In this document: positions 1 to 6,739 of the stretch, in pieces
How positions within the stretch are numbered: the stretch's first letter is position 1
Layout of the letters: each line of letters opens with the position of its first letter
Assembly (NCBI GenBank): GCA_964196195.1
Contig: CAXMSE010000030.1
Location: 1-15,992, forward strand
Direction: 5' to 3'
DNA: 15,992 nt
Origin: OFTM10 sp964196195
Lineage (GTDB): Bacteria; Actinomycetota; Acidimicrobiia; Acidimicrobiales; Aldehydirespiratoraceae
Program-made: the position numbers and the translations under genes
The notes under the pieces: generated by a model
What the model was told of the DNA's origin: nothing
Database searches by the model: none
What the model saw: the letters and a program-made list of their open reading frames with translations, nothing else

Positions 1-769
1 AGGCGATTTGGGTGCCATCAGGCGACCACTGCGGTTCAAAGTTGTTGGTTGGGTCGGTGCTGGTACCGACGTCGGAGATTGAGGTGCGATTGGTGCCGTC
101 CGCGTCCGCGACCCAGATCTGGCGTGTGGCGCCGTCGAAGCCGTACCAGACGATTTGGGTGCCATCAGGCGACCACTGCGGCCAAGAGTTGCTGGTTGGG
201 TCGGTGCCGGTATCGACTTCGGAGATTGAGGCGCGGTTGGTGCCGTCGACGTTCGCCACCCAGATCTTGAAGGTGGTGGCGTCGCGGCCGGCCCAGGCGA
301 TTTGGGTGCCGTCGGGCGACCACTGCGGTTCAACGTTGAGGGTGGGGTCGGTGCCGGTATCGACGTCGGAGATTGAGGTGCGGTTGGTGCCGTCCGCGTC
401 CGCGACCCAGATCTGGAAGGTGGTGCCGTCGAAGCCGTACCAGACGATCTGGGTGCCGTCAGGTGACATTTCTGGTTCGACGTTGCCGGTCGGCGCCGGA
501 TCCTGGACGAGATTGGTGACATTGTCGCGGCTGGTGCCGGAGGCATTGGCCGTCCACAAATCTGCGGCTTCGGGCCCGGTGCCCACCCACAACAGCCCAT
601 CGCAATCAGTCACCGCTGCGGACGCAGGATCGCTTCCCGCGACTTCAGTGACAACTACCGTCAACGTTGCCGCAAACAATGTCGCCACAAGCAGCGTCGC
701 CACAAACACCGGTGAAGATTTCGGACGAACGAGCGCTGAGAGTGATCGAATGCACCGCAATGAGTACAT
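1..769 (-). CDS. Secreted PD40/TolB-like beta-propeller protein, 3' end outside window
   Basis: The first 256 residues are visible and the gene continues past the left edge. After a basic N-terminus, residues 21-45 form a hydrophobic stretch (VFVATLLVATLFAATLTVVV) typical of a signal peptide or anchor. From about residue 98, PD40-type propeller blades follow, each with the signature PQWSPDGTQI(V/A)W, then IWVA(D/N).DGTNR(T/A)SIS, at an exact 49-residue period. Such propellers are usually extracytoplasmic binding or scaffold modules, and no enzymatic residues are seen. I chose the ATG at 769 because the signal sequence follows it directly. No clear Shine-Dalgarno precedes it, and the frame stays open upstream, so the start is uncertain. 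The plus-strand reading of the same DNA is a low-complexity shadow. Family assignment is firm; the ligand is unknown. Confidence 0.88.
   Translation of the reverse strand, partial: MYSLRCIRSLSALVRPKSSPVFVATLLVATLFAATLTVVVTEVAGSDPASAAVTDCDGLLWVGTGPEAADLWTANASGTSRDNVTNLVQDPAPTGNVEPEMSPDGTQIVWYGFDGTTFQIWVADADGTNRTSISDVDTGTDPTLNVEPQWSPDGTQIAWAGRDATTFKIWVANVDGTNRASISEVDTGTDPTSNSWPQWSPDGTQIVWYGFDGATRQIWVADADGTNRTSISDVGTSTDPTNNFEPQWSPDGTQIA
4..444 (-). repeat. Three complete 147-bp tandem coding repeats (PD40 blades)
   Basis: The core CGATTTGGGT or a one-base variant recurs at 4, 151, 298 and 445, exactly 147 bp (49 codons) apart. Units alternate in type: those with WYGFDG (at 4-150 and 298-444) are nearly identical at the DNA level, while the intervening unit (WAGRDA) differs more. 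This implies a higher-order 294-bp period and recent duplication. The array probably continues past the left edge. Confidence 0.9.
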
Positions 770-881
770 GGCGCCTGACCCTACACCCGACCAGGCCAAG
801 CGCCCAGCGGCGTTCCTCGAGATCAACGGAGTCGACTTCGAAGAGATCGTGACGTCATTGCGGACCTTGATTGAACAATAG
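750..881 (+). CDS. Possible small protein divergent from the propeller gene
   Basis: A 43-codon frame begins at ATG 750, with an alternative ATG at 768, and ends with TAG at 881. It reads as a well-composed peptide ending FLEINGVDFEEIVTSLRTLIEQ, with an amphipathic acidic C-terminal helix, unlike the arginine/proline-rich shadows nearby. The ATG at 768 overlaps the ATG of the opposing propeller gene. No good ribosome-binding site is present. It could be a genuine small ORF, the tail of a decayed gene, or chance. I do not recognise a family. Confidence 0.25.
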   Translation: MHRNEYMAPDPTPDQAKRPAAFLEINGVDFEEIVTSLRTLIEQ

Positions 882-924
882 CCAGCCACTGCCGAATCCC
901 TCCTTGGCCCAGAACGCCTCGACT

Positions 925-946
925 GACTCGTCTTTTGTCGGAGAAC
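925..946 (+). repeat. Intergenic hairpin element, copy 1
   Basis: GAC-TC, stem arm GTCTTT, loop TGTCG, stem arm GAGAAC. It is a divergent copy with one C/A mismatch. It lies downstream of the Doc-like toxin gene and 31 bp before copy 2. Confidence 0.6.
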
Positions 947-955
947 CCTGCGACC

Positions 956-977
956 GACTCGTTCTTCGTCGGGGAAC
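956..977 (+). repeat. Intergenic hairpin element, copy 2
   Basis: GAC-TC, stem arm GTTCTT, loop CGTCG, stem arm GGGAAC (four Watson-Crick and two G-U pairs). It contains the exact 11-mer GACTCGTTCTT that recurs at 4551, 5409 and 13706. Confidence 0.7.
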
Positions 978-1047
978 AGGTCCCACTCTTTCCAGTCGCG
1001 CCGCCGCGGCTCCCGATGTCCGCTCAAGATCCGAAGCCGTCATTGGT

Positions 1048-1368
1048 TCAATCGAAGATGAGTCGCGTCCCTAGCCAGTCGGCGAGAGTCGCCTCGTCGA
1101 TCTCCCCTGCAGCCACGGCGAGCATGGTTTGTTCGGCGTCGTCGATGTCGGGAGGATCGGGTTCCCAGCACCCAGCATTGAGATCGATGAACATGACGAG
1201 TGCGACCCAGGCGGCGCGCTTGTTGCCGTCAGGCAGTGGACGATTGCGGGCAAGCCGCCAACAGAGGACGGCCGCTTTGTCGACGATGTCAGGGTAGAAG
1301 TCCTCGTCCCCAAAGCCGGCCATCGGCGCGTGGAGGGCTGAGTCGGCGAGATCGAGGTACCTGATCAC
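1048..1368 (-). CDS. Doc/Fic-family toxin-like protein with altered active site
   Basis: This 106-residue protein matches the death-on-curing (Doc) branch of the Fic fold: DSALHAP..GFG.EDFYPDIVDKAA followed by the Fic loop RPLPDGNKR at residues 43-51. Family members use the loop to phosphorylate or AMPylate targets such as EF-Tu. The catalytic residue is normally His at the first position of the loop; here it is Arg43 (codon CGT). From memory of the family, Doc proteins are about 120-125 residues with an N-terminal helix before the DSAL segment; here MIRYL joins DLADSAL almost directly, so roughly 20 residues seem absent. The GTG start overlaps the antitoxin stop in a 4-bp GTGA, giving translational coupling. 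Toxic activity may be lost or changed. Family call is good; activity is doubtful. Confidence 0.82.
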   Translation of the reverse strand: MIRYLDLADSALHAPMAGFGDEDFYPDIVDKAAVLCWRLARNRPLPDGNKRAAWVALVMFIDLNAGCWEPDPPDIDDAEQTMLAVAAGEIDEATLADWLGTRLIFD

Positions 1369-1574
1369 TTGGCCAAGCGTTCGAGGAGCTCCTTGTCACG
1401 TTCGAGGAGTCGCTTGGCTCGCGTGGTGAAGTCGTCGTCGGCCCGAACGCGTTCGAGCTCCGCAGTGAGGGAGTCGATGATCAGCTGGTTCACGCTCGTG
1501 CCCTGCACTCGCGCGACGGCTTCGGCCTCGTCGGCAAGCTGATCGGGGAGTCGCACGGTGGTCTGCCTTGGCAT
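1365..1574 (-). CDS. Ribbon-helix-helix antitoxin partner of the Doc-like protein
   Basis: This 69-residue protein has an N-terminal ribbon-helix-helix DNA-binding region at residues 1-45 (RQTTVRLPDQLADEAEAVA...TSVNQLIIDSL). A charged C-terminal helix (FTTRAKRLLERDKELLERLA) would wrap the toxin. The first gene of a type II module, it normally represses its own promoter and neutralises the toxin by direct contact. Its stop overlaps the toxin GTG. No Shine-Dalgarno precedes the ATG at 1574. Instead a TATGAT-like -10 (1599-1594) lies 19 bp upstream, implying a very short leader. A palindrome covers this region and fits autorepression. Confidence 0.85.
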   Translation of the reverse strand: MPRQTTVRLPDQLADEAEAVARVQGTSVNQLIIDSLTAELERVRADDDFTTRAKRLLERDKELLERLAK

Positions 1575-1598
1575 GCTGTCATGATATCACGACATCAT
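1573..1598. promoter_or_regulatory. Palindromic operator over the antitoxin start
   Basis: A 26-bp imperfect palindrome (22 of 26 positions symmetric) is centred on the perfect core TGATATCA at 1582-1589 and flanked by TGTC (1577-1580) and GACA (1591-1594). It spans the space between the probable -10 and the start codon, where ribbon-helix-helix antitoxins typically bind. Binding by the adjacent antitoxin is inferred. Confidence 0.65.
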
Positions 1599-1878
1599 AG
1601 TTGCTGCCAGCCTCGATCGGCCAGGAGTCTCCGACAAGGCCGCCGACCCGGCGGCGGCCACGAAGCTCAACTCGGTGACGAAAGAGGGAGCCAGCGGGCT
1701 CACCCCACGCCAATCGCAGGATCGGCGACCTGAATGTGAGTCGCCAGACCGGGACCACACCCATTGTCCAGCAGTCTCCTAGTCAGTCAGAGCTTCGACG
1801 ATCGCGGTTCCTCGGTGCGCTGAGTCGGCACCGTGTACTCTCAGCCTGTCCGGGGCAGACGGAAGTGGGTGGTGCATC
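1599..1878. other. Intergenic stretch upstream of the unknown/PrsW pair
   Basis: This stretch separates the divergent antitoxin gene from the plus-strand pair. No convincing gene was found in it. A weak -10 candidate, TACTCT at 1836-1841, would give a leader of about 30 bases before the GTG at 1879, but no matching -35 was seen. Confidence 0.4.
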
Positions 1879-2466
1879 GTGGGGTTGGTTTCAGCAGCTC
1901 TTGGGGTGGCGGCGAACGGGGTGGATGTCGCTCGTGATGGCACCGAGCAGGCTGCCTGTTTCGTGTGTTCCGACGGGCCCCGCGGCGGGCCTCGCACCTA
2001 CGCAGGAGCTGCGACGGCCGCCGCAGCCTCCAGCGGCGGCTCCACCGGCGCCGCCGGCGCCGCCCGCGCCTACCTCAGACGGATGGCCGACGACTTTCTG
2101 GAGATCGTCAACCTCTTTCCCCGGGCCGTCGACGACGTCGTCAACCGCGTCCACCAGGGCACTACCGCTGAAATGGACCGGGAGACATCGATCGACCCCT
2201 CCGCGGTGGACCCCAACCAAGACCGCTTCACATACGAGGAGGCAAAGTGGCTGGAGAAGGGGATCATCGAGCTGATGAAGAAGTTCGGGATGAAGGGAAC
2301 CACGCCCTGGGTCGGACCCGCCATTGAAACCTTCCAGGTTGGAGAAAAAATCGCAGGCACCATACCGGCGATCAGAGAAAACCGCGAGGCCAGCCGGGAC
2401 GCTCTCAACCAGAACAGCATCGAGAGGGCCAAGAGCAATCCCGGCCAGGACTCGGATTGGCCATGA
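1879..2466 (+). CDS. Unrecognised protein coupled to the PrsW-like protease
   Basis: This 195-residue protein starts at GTG 1879. I do not recognise its family. Residues 1-30 hold a small hydrophobic segment and a Cys pair (CFVC). Residues 38-63 are Ala/Gly/Ser-rich and look flexible. From residue 64 it becomes helical and charged (LRRMADDFLEIVNLFPRAVDDVVNRV), then EEAKWLEKGIIELMKKFGMKG, and ends in a polar tail. No signal peptide or clear membrane span is visible. Its stop overlaps the next ATG as ATGA, so the two proteins are probably made together. A GGAAG lies 13 bases before the GTG, which is only a fair ribosome site. It may be a partner, substrate or regulator of the membrane protease; that is inference from position alone. 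Confidence 0.62.
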   Translation: MGLVSAALGVAANGVDVARDGTEQAACFVCSDGPRGGPRTYAGAATAAAASSGGSTGAAGAARAYLRRMADDFLEIVNLFPRAVDDVVNRVHQGTTAEMDRETSIDPSAVDPNQDRFTYEEAKWLEKGIIELMKKFGMKGTTPWVGPAIETFQVGEKIAGTIPAIRENREASRDALNQNSIERAKSNPGQDSDWP

Positions 2467-4226
2467 CGGCGCCTTCGCTTCGCCACCGACTGGCTGCCTG
2501 GATCCAGGCTCGCGGCCAACTGTTCGCCATACTCGGCTTCTTTGCCTCGATCGTCTTGTTCGCAGTCGACCTCCCTGGTCATGCCGACCGGGGTAGCTGG
2601 GGTGATCTGGGCCGTGTGGCGGCCTACAACTGGTGGCCGGTGTTGCTGGTCTTGGCCGTCGGCTTCTTTGCCCGCGGTCGCACCCTGTATCACGCCCTGG
2701 TGGGCTGGTTTTCGGGCTACTTCCTGGCGGTGGCGATCTCCATCTTGATCCTCGACCCCACCGGCAACTGGCTGGGCGAGGATTCACGTTGGCAGATATC
2801 CGTATTCGTTCCGGTCATCGAGGAACTCGCCAAGGCCCTCCCGATCCTGCTCGTGTATGCCACGGTCAGGACGGTCGAAACGATGAAGCCGACCGTCACC
2901 GACTTCGCCGTATTCGGGCTTTCGGTGGGGGGCGGATTCGCTTTCCATGAAGACGCCGTTTTCTCCCGCGTGGCGTCGGCCGGCTGGGAGGGTTGGGGTC
3001 TTTTGATTCCTGCGCTTGTTCAAGAACCGGTGGTGGCCCTCGGTCATGCTGGTTGGACAGGTCTTGTCGGTCTCGGTGTCGGTGTGGCTTTGGCTCGGCG
3101 TGGGCGTCCCCTCGCTTGGGTCGTGGCCCTCGCTGCCTACGGGCTGGTCGTGGTCGATCATGCACTGGTCAACGACCAGAGCTCCCGCGCCGCCCTGCTC
3201 GATGGGCGCCTCGCGATCTACGTGCTCATCGCCGGGATCGCTGCGGCGATCATTTTCGAGACGCGTGTGGTCGTGGCCTCCGCCGGTGGCGCGACTGGCC
3301 TCCACAGGGGCGTGCGGGCCTCACTGGCGAAGACGGCGGACGGGGGGAACGGGCCCGAGGGCAGCCTCGCCCGCTGGCAACGATTCGTCTTCAGTTTGCG
3401 CGTATACATCCAGCACGAGTGGGCTCGACGCACCGGGGCCAATCCCCCCAGGAGTTCGGACCATTTGGTGTCGGAGCCAGGCGGGCCCAAGCGCCGCACA
3501 GTGGGTGCCGTCCTCGGAGTGATCGTGGTGGTGATAGCCATCCTGCTCTGGGCCAACGGCGACGACGACAGCGATGAGCCGCCCAAGGATGTCGCACCCG
3601 CCGACTCGACAACCACAAGCACCGGGGCAGCGAGCGAAGATGTCGAACCCGCCGATACCGCGCCGCTTGATTTCGGCGATGGCCCCGTCATCACGTCGCC
3701 GCTGTTGCTCCGTTACGAGGCCGAAACCGAGACCGGCTCGGCAGCCGATCTCTTCTTGGCGATCGATGGCGACAGAGAGCTCCGGCTCGAAGGAAGCACC
3801 CTTCAATACCGTGAGGGTGAACTAGGGGTGCTCTGTTTCAATGTCGGAACCGAGGGCGTCGTGTGTGTCGGCCAAGCAGCCGACGGCACGCTCGCCGCGG
3901 GACTCGACATCGGCATGTTCGAGGTACCCGAGCTCCCTGGCGCAACGGGCGAGACGAGGGACATCGAGGGTCGAGAAGCGTTTTGTGTCTTCATACCCAC
4001 GGACCGAGCGGAGGTCGGTGACGGCTTGAACACGATCCTTACGTGCAGCGATACCGAAACGGGACTCCTTCTCCATCTCGAGACCCGATCGGGTGCTTTC
4101 GACGGGGGAGGCGAGACTTTCGTGCGCCGTGAACTCGTCGAGTGGTCGGTCCCCGAGGAGTCCGACTTCGTTCTGATCCCTGAGGCTCAGGCTGCTCTCG
4201 ATGAACTGGTCGCCACATCGGGATAG
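2463..4226 (+). CDS. PrsW-family intramembrane protease with C-terminal four-Cys ectodomain
   Basis: From ATG 2463 the protein has 587 residues. Residues 1-270 form a multi-span membrane domain with PrsW-family signatures: VIEELAK (E120, E121, K124), GGFAFHED (H162, E163), ALGHAGW (H195) and DHALVND (H233, N237). PrsW proteins are membrane-embedded proteases; Bacillus subtilis PrsW cleaves an anti-sigma factor. A basic cytoplasmic stretch (about 280-345) and a further span (346-364) lead to an acidic Thr/Ser linker (366-400). A beta-rich domain of about 190 residues follows, with cysteines at 458, 468, 508 and 528. Ordinary PrsW proteins end near the membrane domain, so this tail is an unusual fusion. 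The TTG six bases upstream is in frame, but ATG overlapping the previous stop is preferred. Protease family is likely; substrate unknown. Confidence 0.85.
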   Translation: MTAPSLRHRLAAWIQARGQLFAILGFFASIVLFAVDLPGHADRGSWGDLGRVAAYNWWPVLLVLAVGFFARGRTLYHALVGWFSGYFLAVAISILILDPTGNWLGEDSRWQISVFVPVIEELAKALPILLVYATVRTVETMKPTVTDFAVFGLSVGGGFAFHEDAVFSRVASAGWEGWGLLIPALVQEPVVALGHAGWTGLVGLGVGVALARRGRPLAWVVALAAYGLVVVDHALVNDQSSRAALLDGRLAIYVLIAGIAAAIIFETRVVVASAGGATGLHRGVRASLAKTADGGNGPEGSLARWQRFVFSLRVYIQHEWARRTGANPPRSSDHLVSEPGGPKRRTVGAVLGVIVVVIAILLWANGDDDSDEPPKDVAPADSTTTSTGAASEDVEPADTAPLDFGDGPVITSPLLLRYEAETETGSAADLFLAIDGDRELRLEGSTLQYREGELGVLCFNVGTEGVVCVGQAADGTLAAGLDIGMFEVPELPGATGETRDIEGREAFCVFIPTDRAEVGDGLNTILTCSDTETGLLLHLETRSGAFDGGGETFVRRELVEWSVPEESDFVLIPEAQAALDELVATSG

Positions 4227-4344
4227 AGATTGCCGGATGTGAGCGAGTTGCAGGCGGTCAAGGCCACACCGCATCCCGACTACAGCCGCGGAACGGCTCG
4301 CGGTTGGCGACTTGTGGGTCGACGACGGATATGTCCTCGCTACA

Positions 4345-4363
4345 CGACTCGGGCACCGAGTCG
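4345..4363 (+). terminator. Perfect GC-rich hairpin downstream of the PrsW-like gene
   Basis: CGACTCGG (4345-4352) and CCGAGTCG (4356-4363) form an 8-bp stem with loop GCA. It lies 120 bp after the PrsW-like stop. There is no T-tract, so a role in termination is only possible; many actinobacterial terminators lack one. Confidence 0.35.
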
Positions 4364-4515
4364 AGTCCGGCACCCTCTACCGGAGCCTGCGGCTCGGGTG
4401 GTGTAGGTCGCTCCGGATCAGTGTGAACGACAGGATCGAGCAGCTATAGCTGCCCCGACGCGAAGAGGGGGATGTCTGTCGCGGTCTTGTCGACGACAGG
4501 CATCCCTTTGTGTCT

Positions 4516-4537
4516 GGCTCGTTCTGTCCCGCGGAAC
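4516..4537 (+). repeat. Intergenic hairpin element, copy 3
   Basis: GGC-TC, stem arm GTTCTG, loop TCCCG, stem arm CGGAAC. The terminal stem pair is G-C here, where other copies have T-A or T-G. That change keeps the pairing. Confidence 0.6.
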
Positions 4538-4550
4538 GCGCTGATCGATT

Positions 4551-4572
4551 GACTCGTTCTTGGGCTGGGAAC
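4551..4572 (+). repeat. Intergenic hairpin element, copy 4
   Basis: GAC-TC, stem arm GTTCTT, loop GGGCT, stem arm GGGAAC. It lies 35 bp after copy 3 and carries the exact shared 11-mer. Confidence 0.7.
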
Positions 4573-4933
4573 CGGTCGACTAGCTCTGGGAATAGGCCGG
4601 GCCCGACGAGCCGCCGGTCACCCTGCTTGGGCAACTTGATGCGCTCGGGATCGATGGCCAGCACCGATAGTGTCGGCCTTGCACCGCTGCGTTGAGCGCG
4701 GCGGTCAACTCTTGGTGGCGGAGATTCGCGCCTCCCACTCATCTGGCGAGAAGAAGTGAGTGTGGAGATGCGACAAGACCTGGCTGGCGTTCGGCTGCGC
4801 AACAGGCAAGACGCGATGGAGTTCGTGGCCGCCGTGGTCCGGAGAACGACCTCGGGCTCCCGGGCAGGACACCACATGCGTGTCGCCGGAGACGCAGCGA
4901 GAACCCTCGATACCGGGCTCGATCGAGCTTCGA

Positions 4934-5290
4934 TCAGCGAGCGAACCCGCCGAACGGGCCGAGGAACTCTGCGCCCGCCCCGGTCAGCGCGCCGCGGGTG
5001 GCGTCGTCGGGGTTGCCGTAGACGTGGAAGCTGATCGGGTCGACCGCGGCGAAGAACCGTTCAGCGAAGTTGCTCCCGAAAGAGCCGAAATGGGCAAGGG
5101 TCGCCGCTGAGTCGGCGTAACGCTCGTAGATGTCCACCTTCGCACCGTCTTCGGAGACCCCCCACTCGTAGATCAATGCGCCGGGTTCGTCCTTGGTAGA
5201 GGCCACCATCTCATTCATCAGCGACCGAAATGCCTCGAGCTGACCCTCCTTCACGCTGACTGCGAGCAGCCAAGAAACGGCATCTGACAT
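4934..5290 (-). CDS. Antibiotic biosynthesis monooxygenase (ABM)-domain protein
   Basis: This 118-residue protein has the ABM/YgiN-type dimeric ferredoxin-like fold: WLLAVSVKEGQLEAFRSLMNEMVASTKDEPGALIYEWGVSEDGAKVDIYERYADSAATLAHF. The pattern of V.V..G....F..L, the helix, EPG.L.YEW and then D...V.IYERY matches small cofactor-free oxygenases and quinol monooxygenases, and also related proteins of no known activity. The C-terminal part (NPDDATRGALTGAGAEFLGPFGGFAR) matches members ending in a short tail. It starts at ATG 5290 with a strong ribosome site, GGAGG seven bases upstream. It stands alone, divergent from the serine hydrolase cluster. Its substrate cannot be predicted. Confidence 0.87.
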   Translation of the reverse strand: MSDAVSWLLAVSVKEGQLEAFRSLMNEMVASTKDEPGALIYEWGVSEDGAKVDIYERYADSAATLAHFGSFGSNFAERFFAAVDPISFHVYGNPDDATRGALTGAGAEFLGPFGGFAR

Positions 5291-5408
5291 ATCGGTCCTC
5301 CGAGATCCCTCGCCAAGCTGGTGCGGTGCGAGTCATCGAGGTCTACCACAGGCCTGAGACTTGCGCTCTTGTGCCCTCAGCGTCCGGCGACGCGTCCTAA
5401 GGCGAACT

Positions 5409-5430
5409 GACTCGTTCTTGACTACGGGAC
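5409..5430 (+). repeat. Intergenic hairpin element, copy 5
   Basis: GAC-TC, stem arm GTTCTT, loop GACTA, stem arm CGGGAC. The exact 11-mer is present but the 3' arm pairs less well. It lies in the divergent region between the ABM-domain gene and the first serine hydrolase. Confidence 0.6.
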
Positions 5431-5442
5431 ACTCGCGAAACT

Positions 5443-5468
5443 GTCCTGGTCTGTCTTCGAGTGCCGAT
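5443..5468 (+). repeat. Intergenic hairpin element, divergent copy 6
   Basis: It aligns over 26 bp with the element at 15695, with about 21 identities, including the shared 12-mer TCTGTCTTCGAG at 5450-5461. It lies 34 bp after copy 5. Its own stem is degenerate. Confidence 0.45.
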
Positions 5469-5531
5469 CGAGGCGAGTGCTAGCGTCCGACCACGTTCCG
5501 GATCCGAGGACACCGGAGCAGTGGGGGATTG

Positions 5532-6656
5532 ATGGGGGAGATCCACGGTTTTTGCGATGACCGATTCGAACCGTTCGGCGTGCTCTTCGGAGCCAACCAG
5601 GAGAACGGCGTCGACGAAGGAGCGTCGTTGGCGGTCACCTACAGAGGTGAGTTCGTCGTCGACCTCTGGGCCGGCACCACCGATTACGGACATGAAAAAG
5701 CATGGGCCAAGGACACGATGGTCTTCGTGTTCTCCACCTCGAAGGTGATGGTCAACATCGTCACCCTGATGGTCTACGACCGCGGACTGCTCGACCTGCG
5801 CGCGCCGATCGCCGAGTACTGGCCCGAGTTCGCTCAGCACGGAAAAGGCACGATCACCGCTCTCGATGTGCTCGTGCACCGATCCGGTCTCCCCGGGTTC
5901 GGGCAGCAGATCGGGTGGGAAGAGGCCCATGACTGGGACCACATGATCGGCCTGCTCGAGCGGGCCGAGCTCTGGTATGAGCCCGGTGCGGTGACCCACT
6001 ACCACCCGATGAACTACGGCTACATCCTGGGTGAGCTCGTGCGGAGGGTCTCGGGGAAGACGTTCGCCGACTTCTTCGGAGAAGAGGTCGCCGGGCCACT
6101 CGGGGCCGACTTCCATTTCGGGCTATCGGCGCCCGACGATCAGGCCCGGGTTGCCCAGTTGTGGCCGCCCGACGAGGACACGTTGCCAGACGAGACTGAA
6201 GACCCGACGATGACCGAGTTCGAGCAGGGCATGTGGGTGTCGCCCAGTCGAATGGCCGCGGTGATCCCGTCGGCCGGCGGCATCGGCAACGGCCGGTCGA
6301 TCGCCAGGATCGGCGCCATGATGGCGATGGGCGGCGAGCTCGACGGACGTCGCTACCTCAGCCCCGAAACGGTTGACGAGGCGGGTCGAGAGCACAGCTT
6401 CGAGGATGACCGCATGATGGGGATGTGCCGGTACGGCCTCGGCTTCGGACTCGACAGCGAGTTCTTCCCTGGCCCGACACCCACCGCCATGCATTGGGGC
6501 GGTTATGGCGGGTCACTGGCGACGATGGACACGGCGACGGGGATCAGCGTCGGGTTCGCGCCGAATCGCCTGCTGGTTGAGGGTGGATTGACGGCGCACG
6601 ACCGTCTCACCACAATGATCCGTACCATCGGCGACGTGTCGCGTTCGATCGGCTGA
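5532..6656 (+). CDS. Serine hydrolase, beta-lactamase/EstB-type fold
   Basis: This 374-residue protein belongs to the class C beta-lactamase-like esterases. The nucleophile motif SxxK is S68-T-S-K71 in FVFSTSKVM. The second motif region is THYHPMNYGYILGELVRR (Y157), in the form typical of EstB-like esterases. The third motif is H321-W-G323 in MHWGGYGGS. VLVHRSGLPG also matches the family. These enzymes acylate an active-site serine and act as esterases, D-aminopeptidases or lipid/peptide hydrolases; true beta-lactamase activity is uncommon. No signal peptide is visible, so it is probably cytoplasmic. ATG 5532 follows GGGGG four bases upstream; the adjacent in-frame TTG is less likely. It heads a plus-strand cluster with another hydrolase and the cyclase-AAA protein. 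Confidence 0.9.
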   Translation: MGEIHGFCDDRFEPFGVLFGANQENGVDEGASLAVTYRGEFVVDLWAGTTDYGHEKAWAKDTMVFVFSTSKVMVNIVTLMVYDRGLLDLRAPIAEYWPEFAQHGKGTITALDVLVHRSGLPGFGQQIGWEEAHDWDHMIGLLERAELWYEPGAVTHYHPMNYGYILGELVRRVSGKTFADFFGEEVAGPLGADFHFGLSAPDDQARVAQLWPPDEDTLPDETEDPTMTEFEQGMWVSPSRMAAVIPSAGGIGNGRSIARIGAMMAMGGELDGRRYLSPETVDEAGREHSFEDDRMMGMCRYGLGFGLDSEFFPGPTPTAMHWGGYGGSLATMDTATGISVGFAPNRLLVEGGLTAHDRLTTMIRTIGDVSRSIG

Positions 6657-6739
6657 CCGACGTCACCGGCCCTGGTCGCCAATGGGCGTGACGAACGGGG
6701 GGATGTCACACTGAATCTGTGGCAACAGGAGGGGCACTG

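Larger units (their letters stand above)
4227..4933. other. Long gap without a convincing gene
   Basis: About 700 bp lies between two genes that converge on it. Overlapping frames exist on both strands (for example 4377-4877 minus and 4756-5034 plus), but their composition is Arg/Ser/Pro-rich and none has a good ribosome site or recognisable domain. It holds a perfect short hairpin at 4345-4363 and two hairpin elements at 4516 and 4551. It may contain decayed coding sequence. Confidence 0.5.

Noticed and set aside
12..881. 289-codon open frame on the plus strand over the left end
   Set aside because: It is the antisense shadow of the PD40 repeats; its sequence is a low-complexity repeat of VPSGDHCG and TSEIE, while the minus frame has signal peptide and propeller motifs. 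Only its last 43 codons are kept as a weak small-ORF candidate.
925..977. Hairpin elements as integron attC sites
   Set aside because: attC sites need RYYYAAC and GTTRRRY cores and follow cassette genes in one direction. These cores are absent, flanking genes face both ways, and no integrase is seen.
1891..2787. 298-codon open frame on the minus strand
   Set aside because: It runs antisense to the coupled unknown/PrsW genes, is rich in Arg/Gly/Ser and spans two real genes without a domain.
4377..4877. 166-codon minus frame in the gap after the PrsW-like gene
   Set aside because: Arg/Ser/Pro-rich ends, no ribosome site and no recognised domain; described only as possible decayed sequence.
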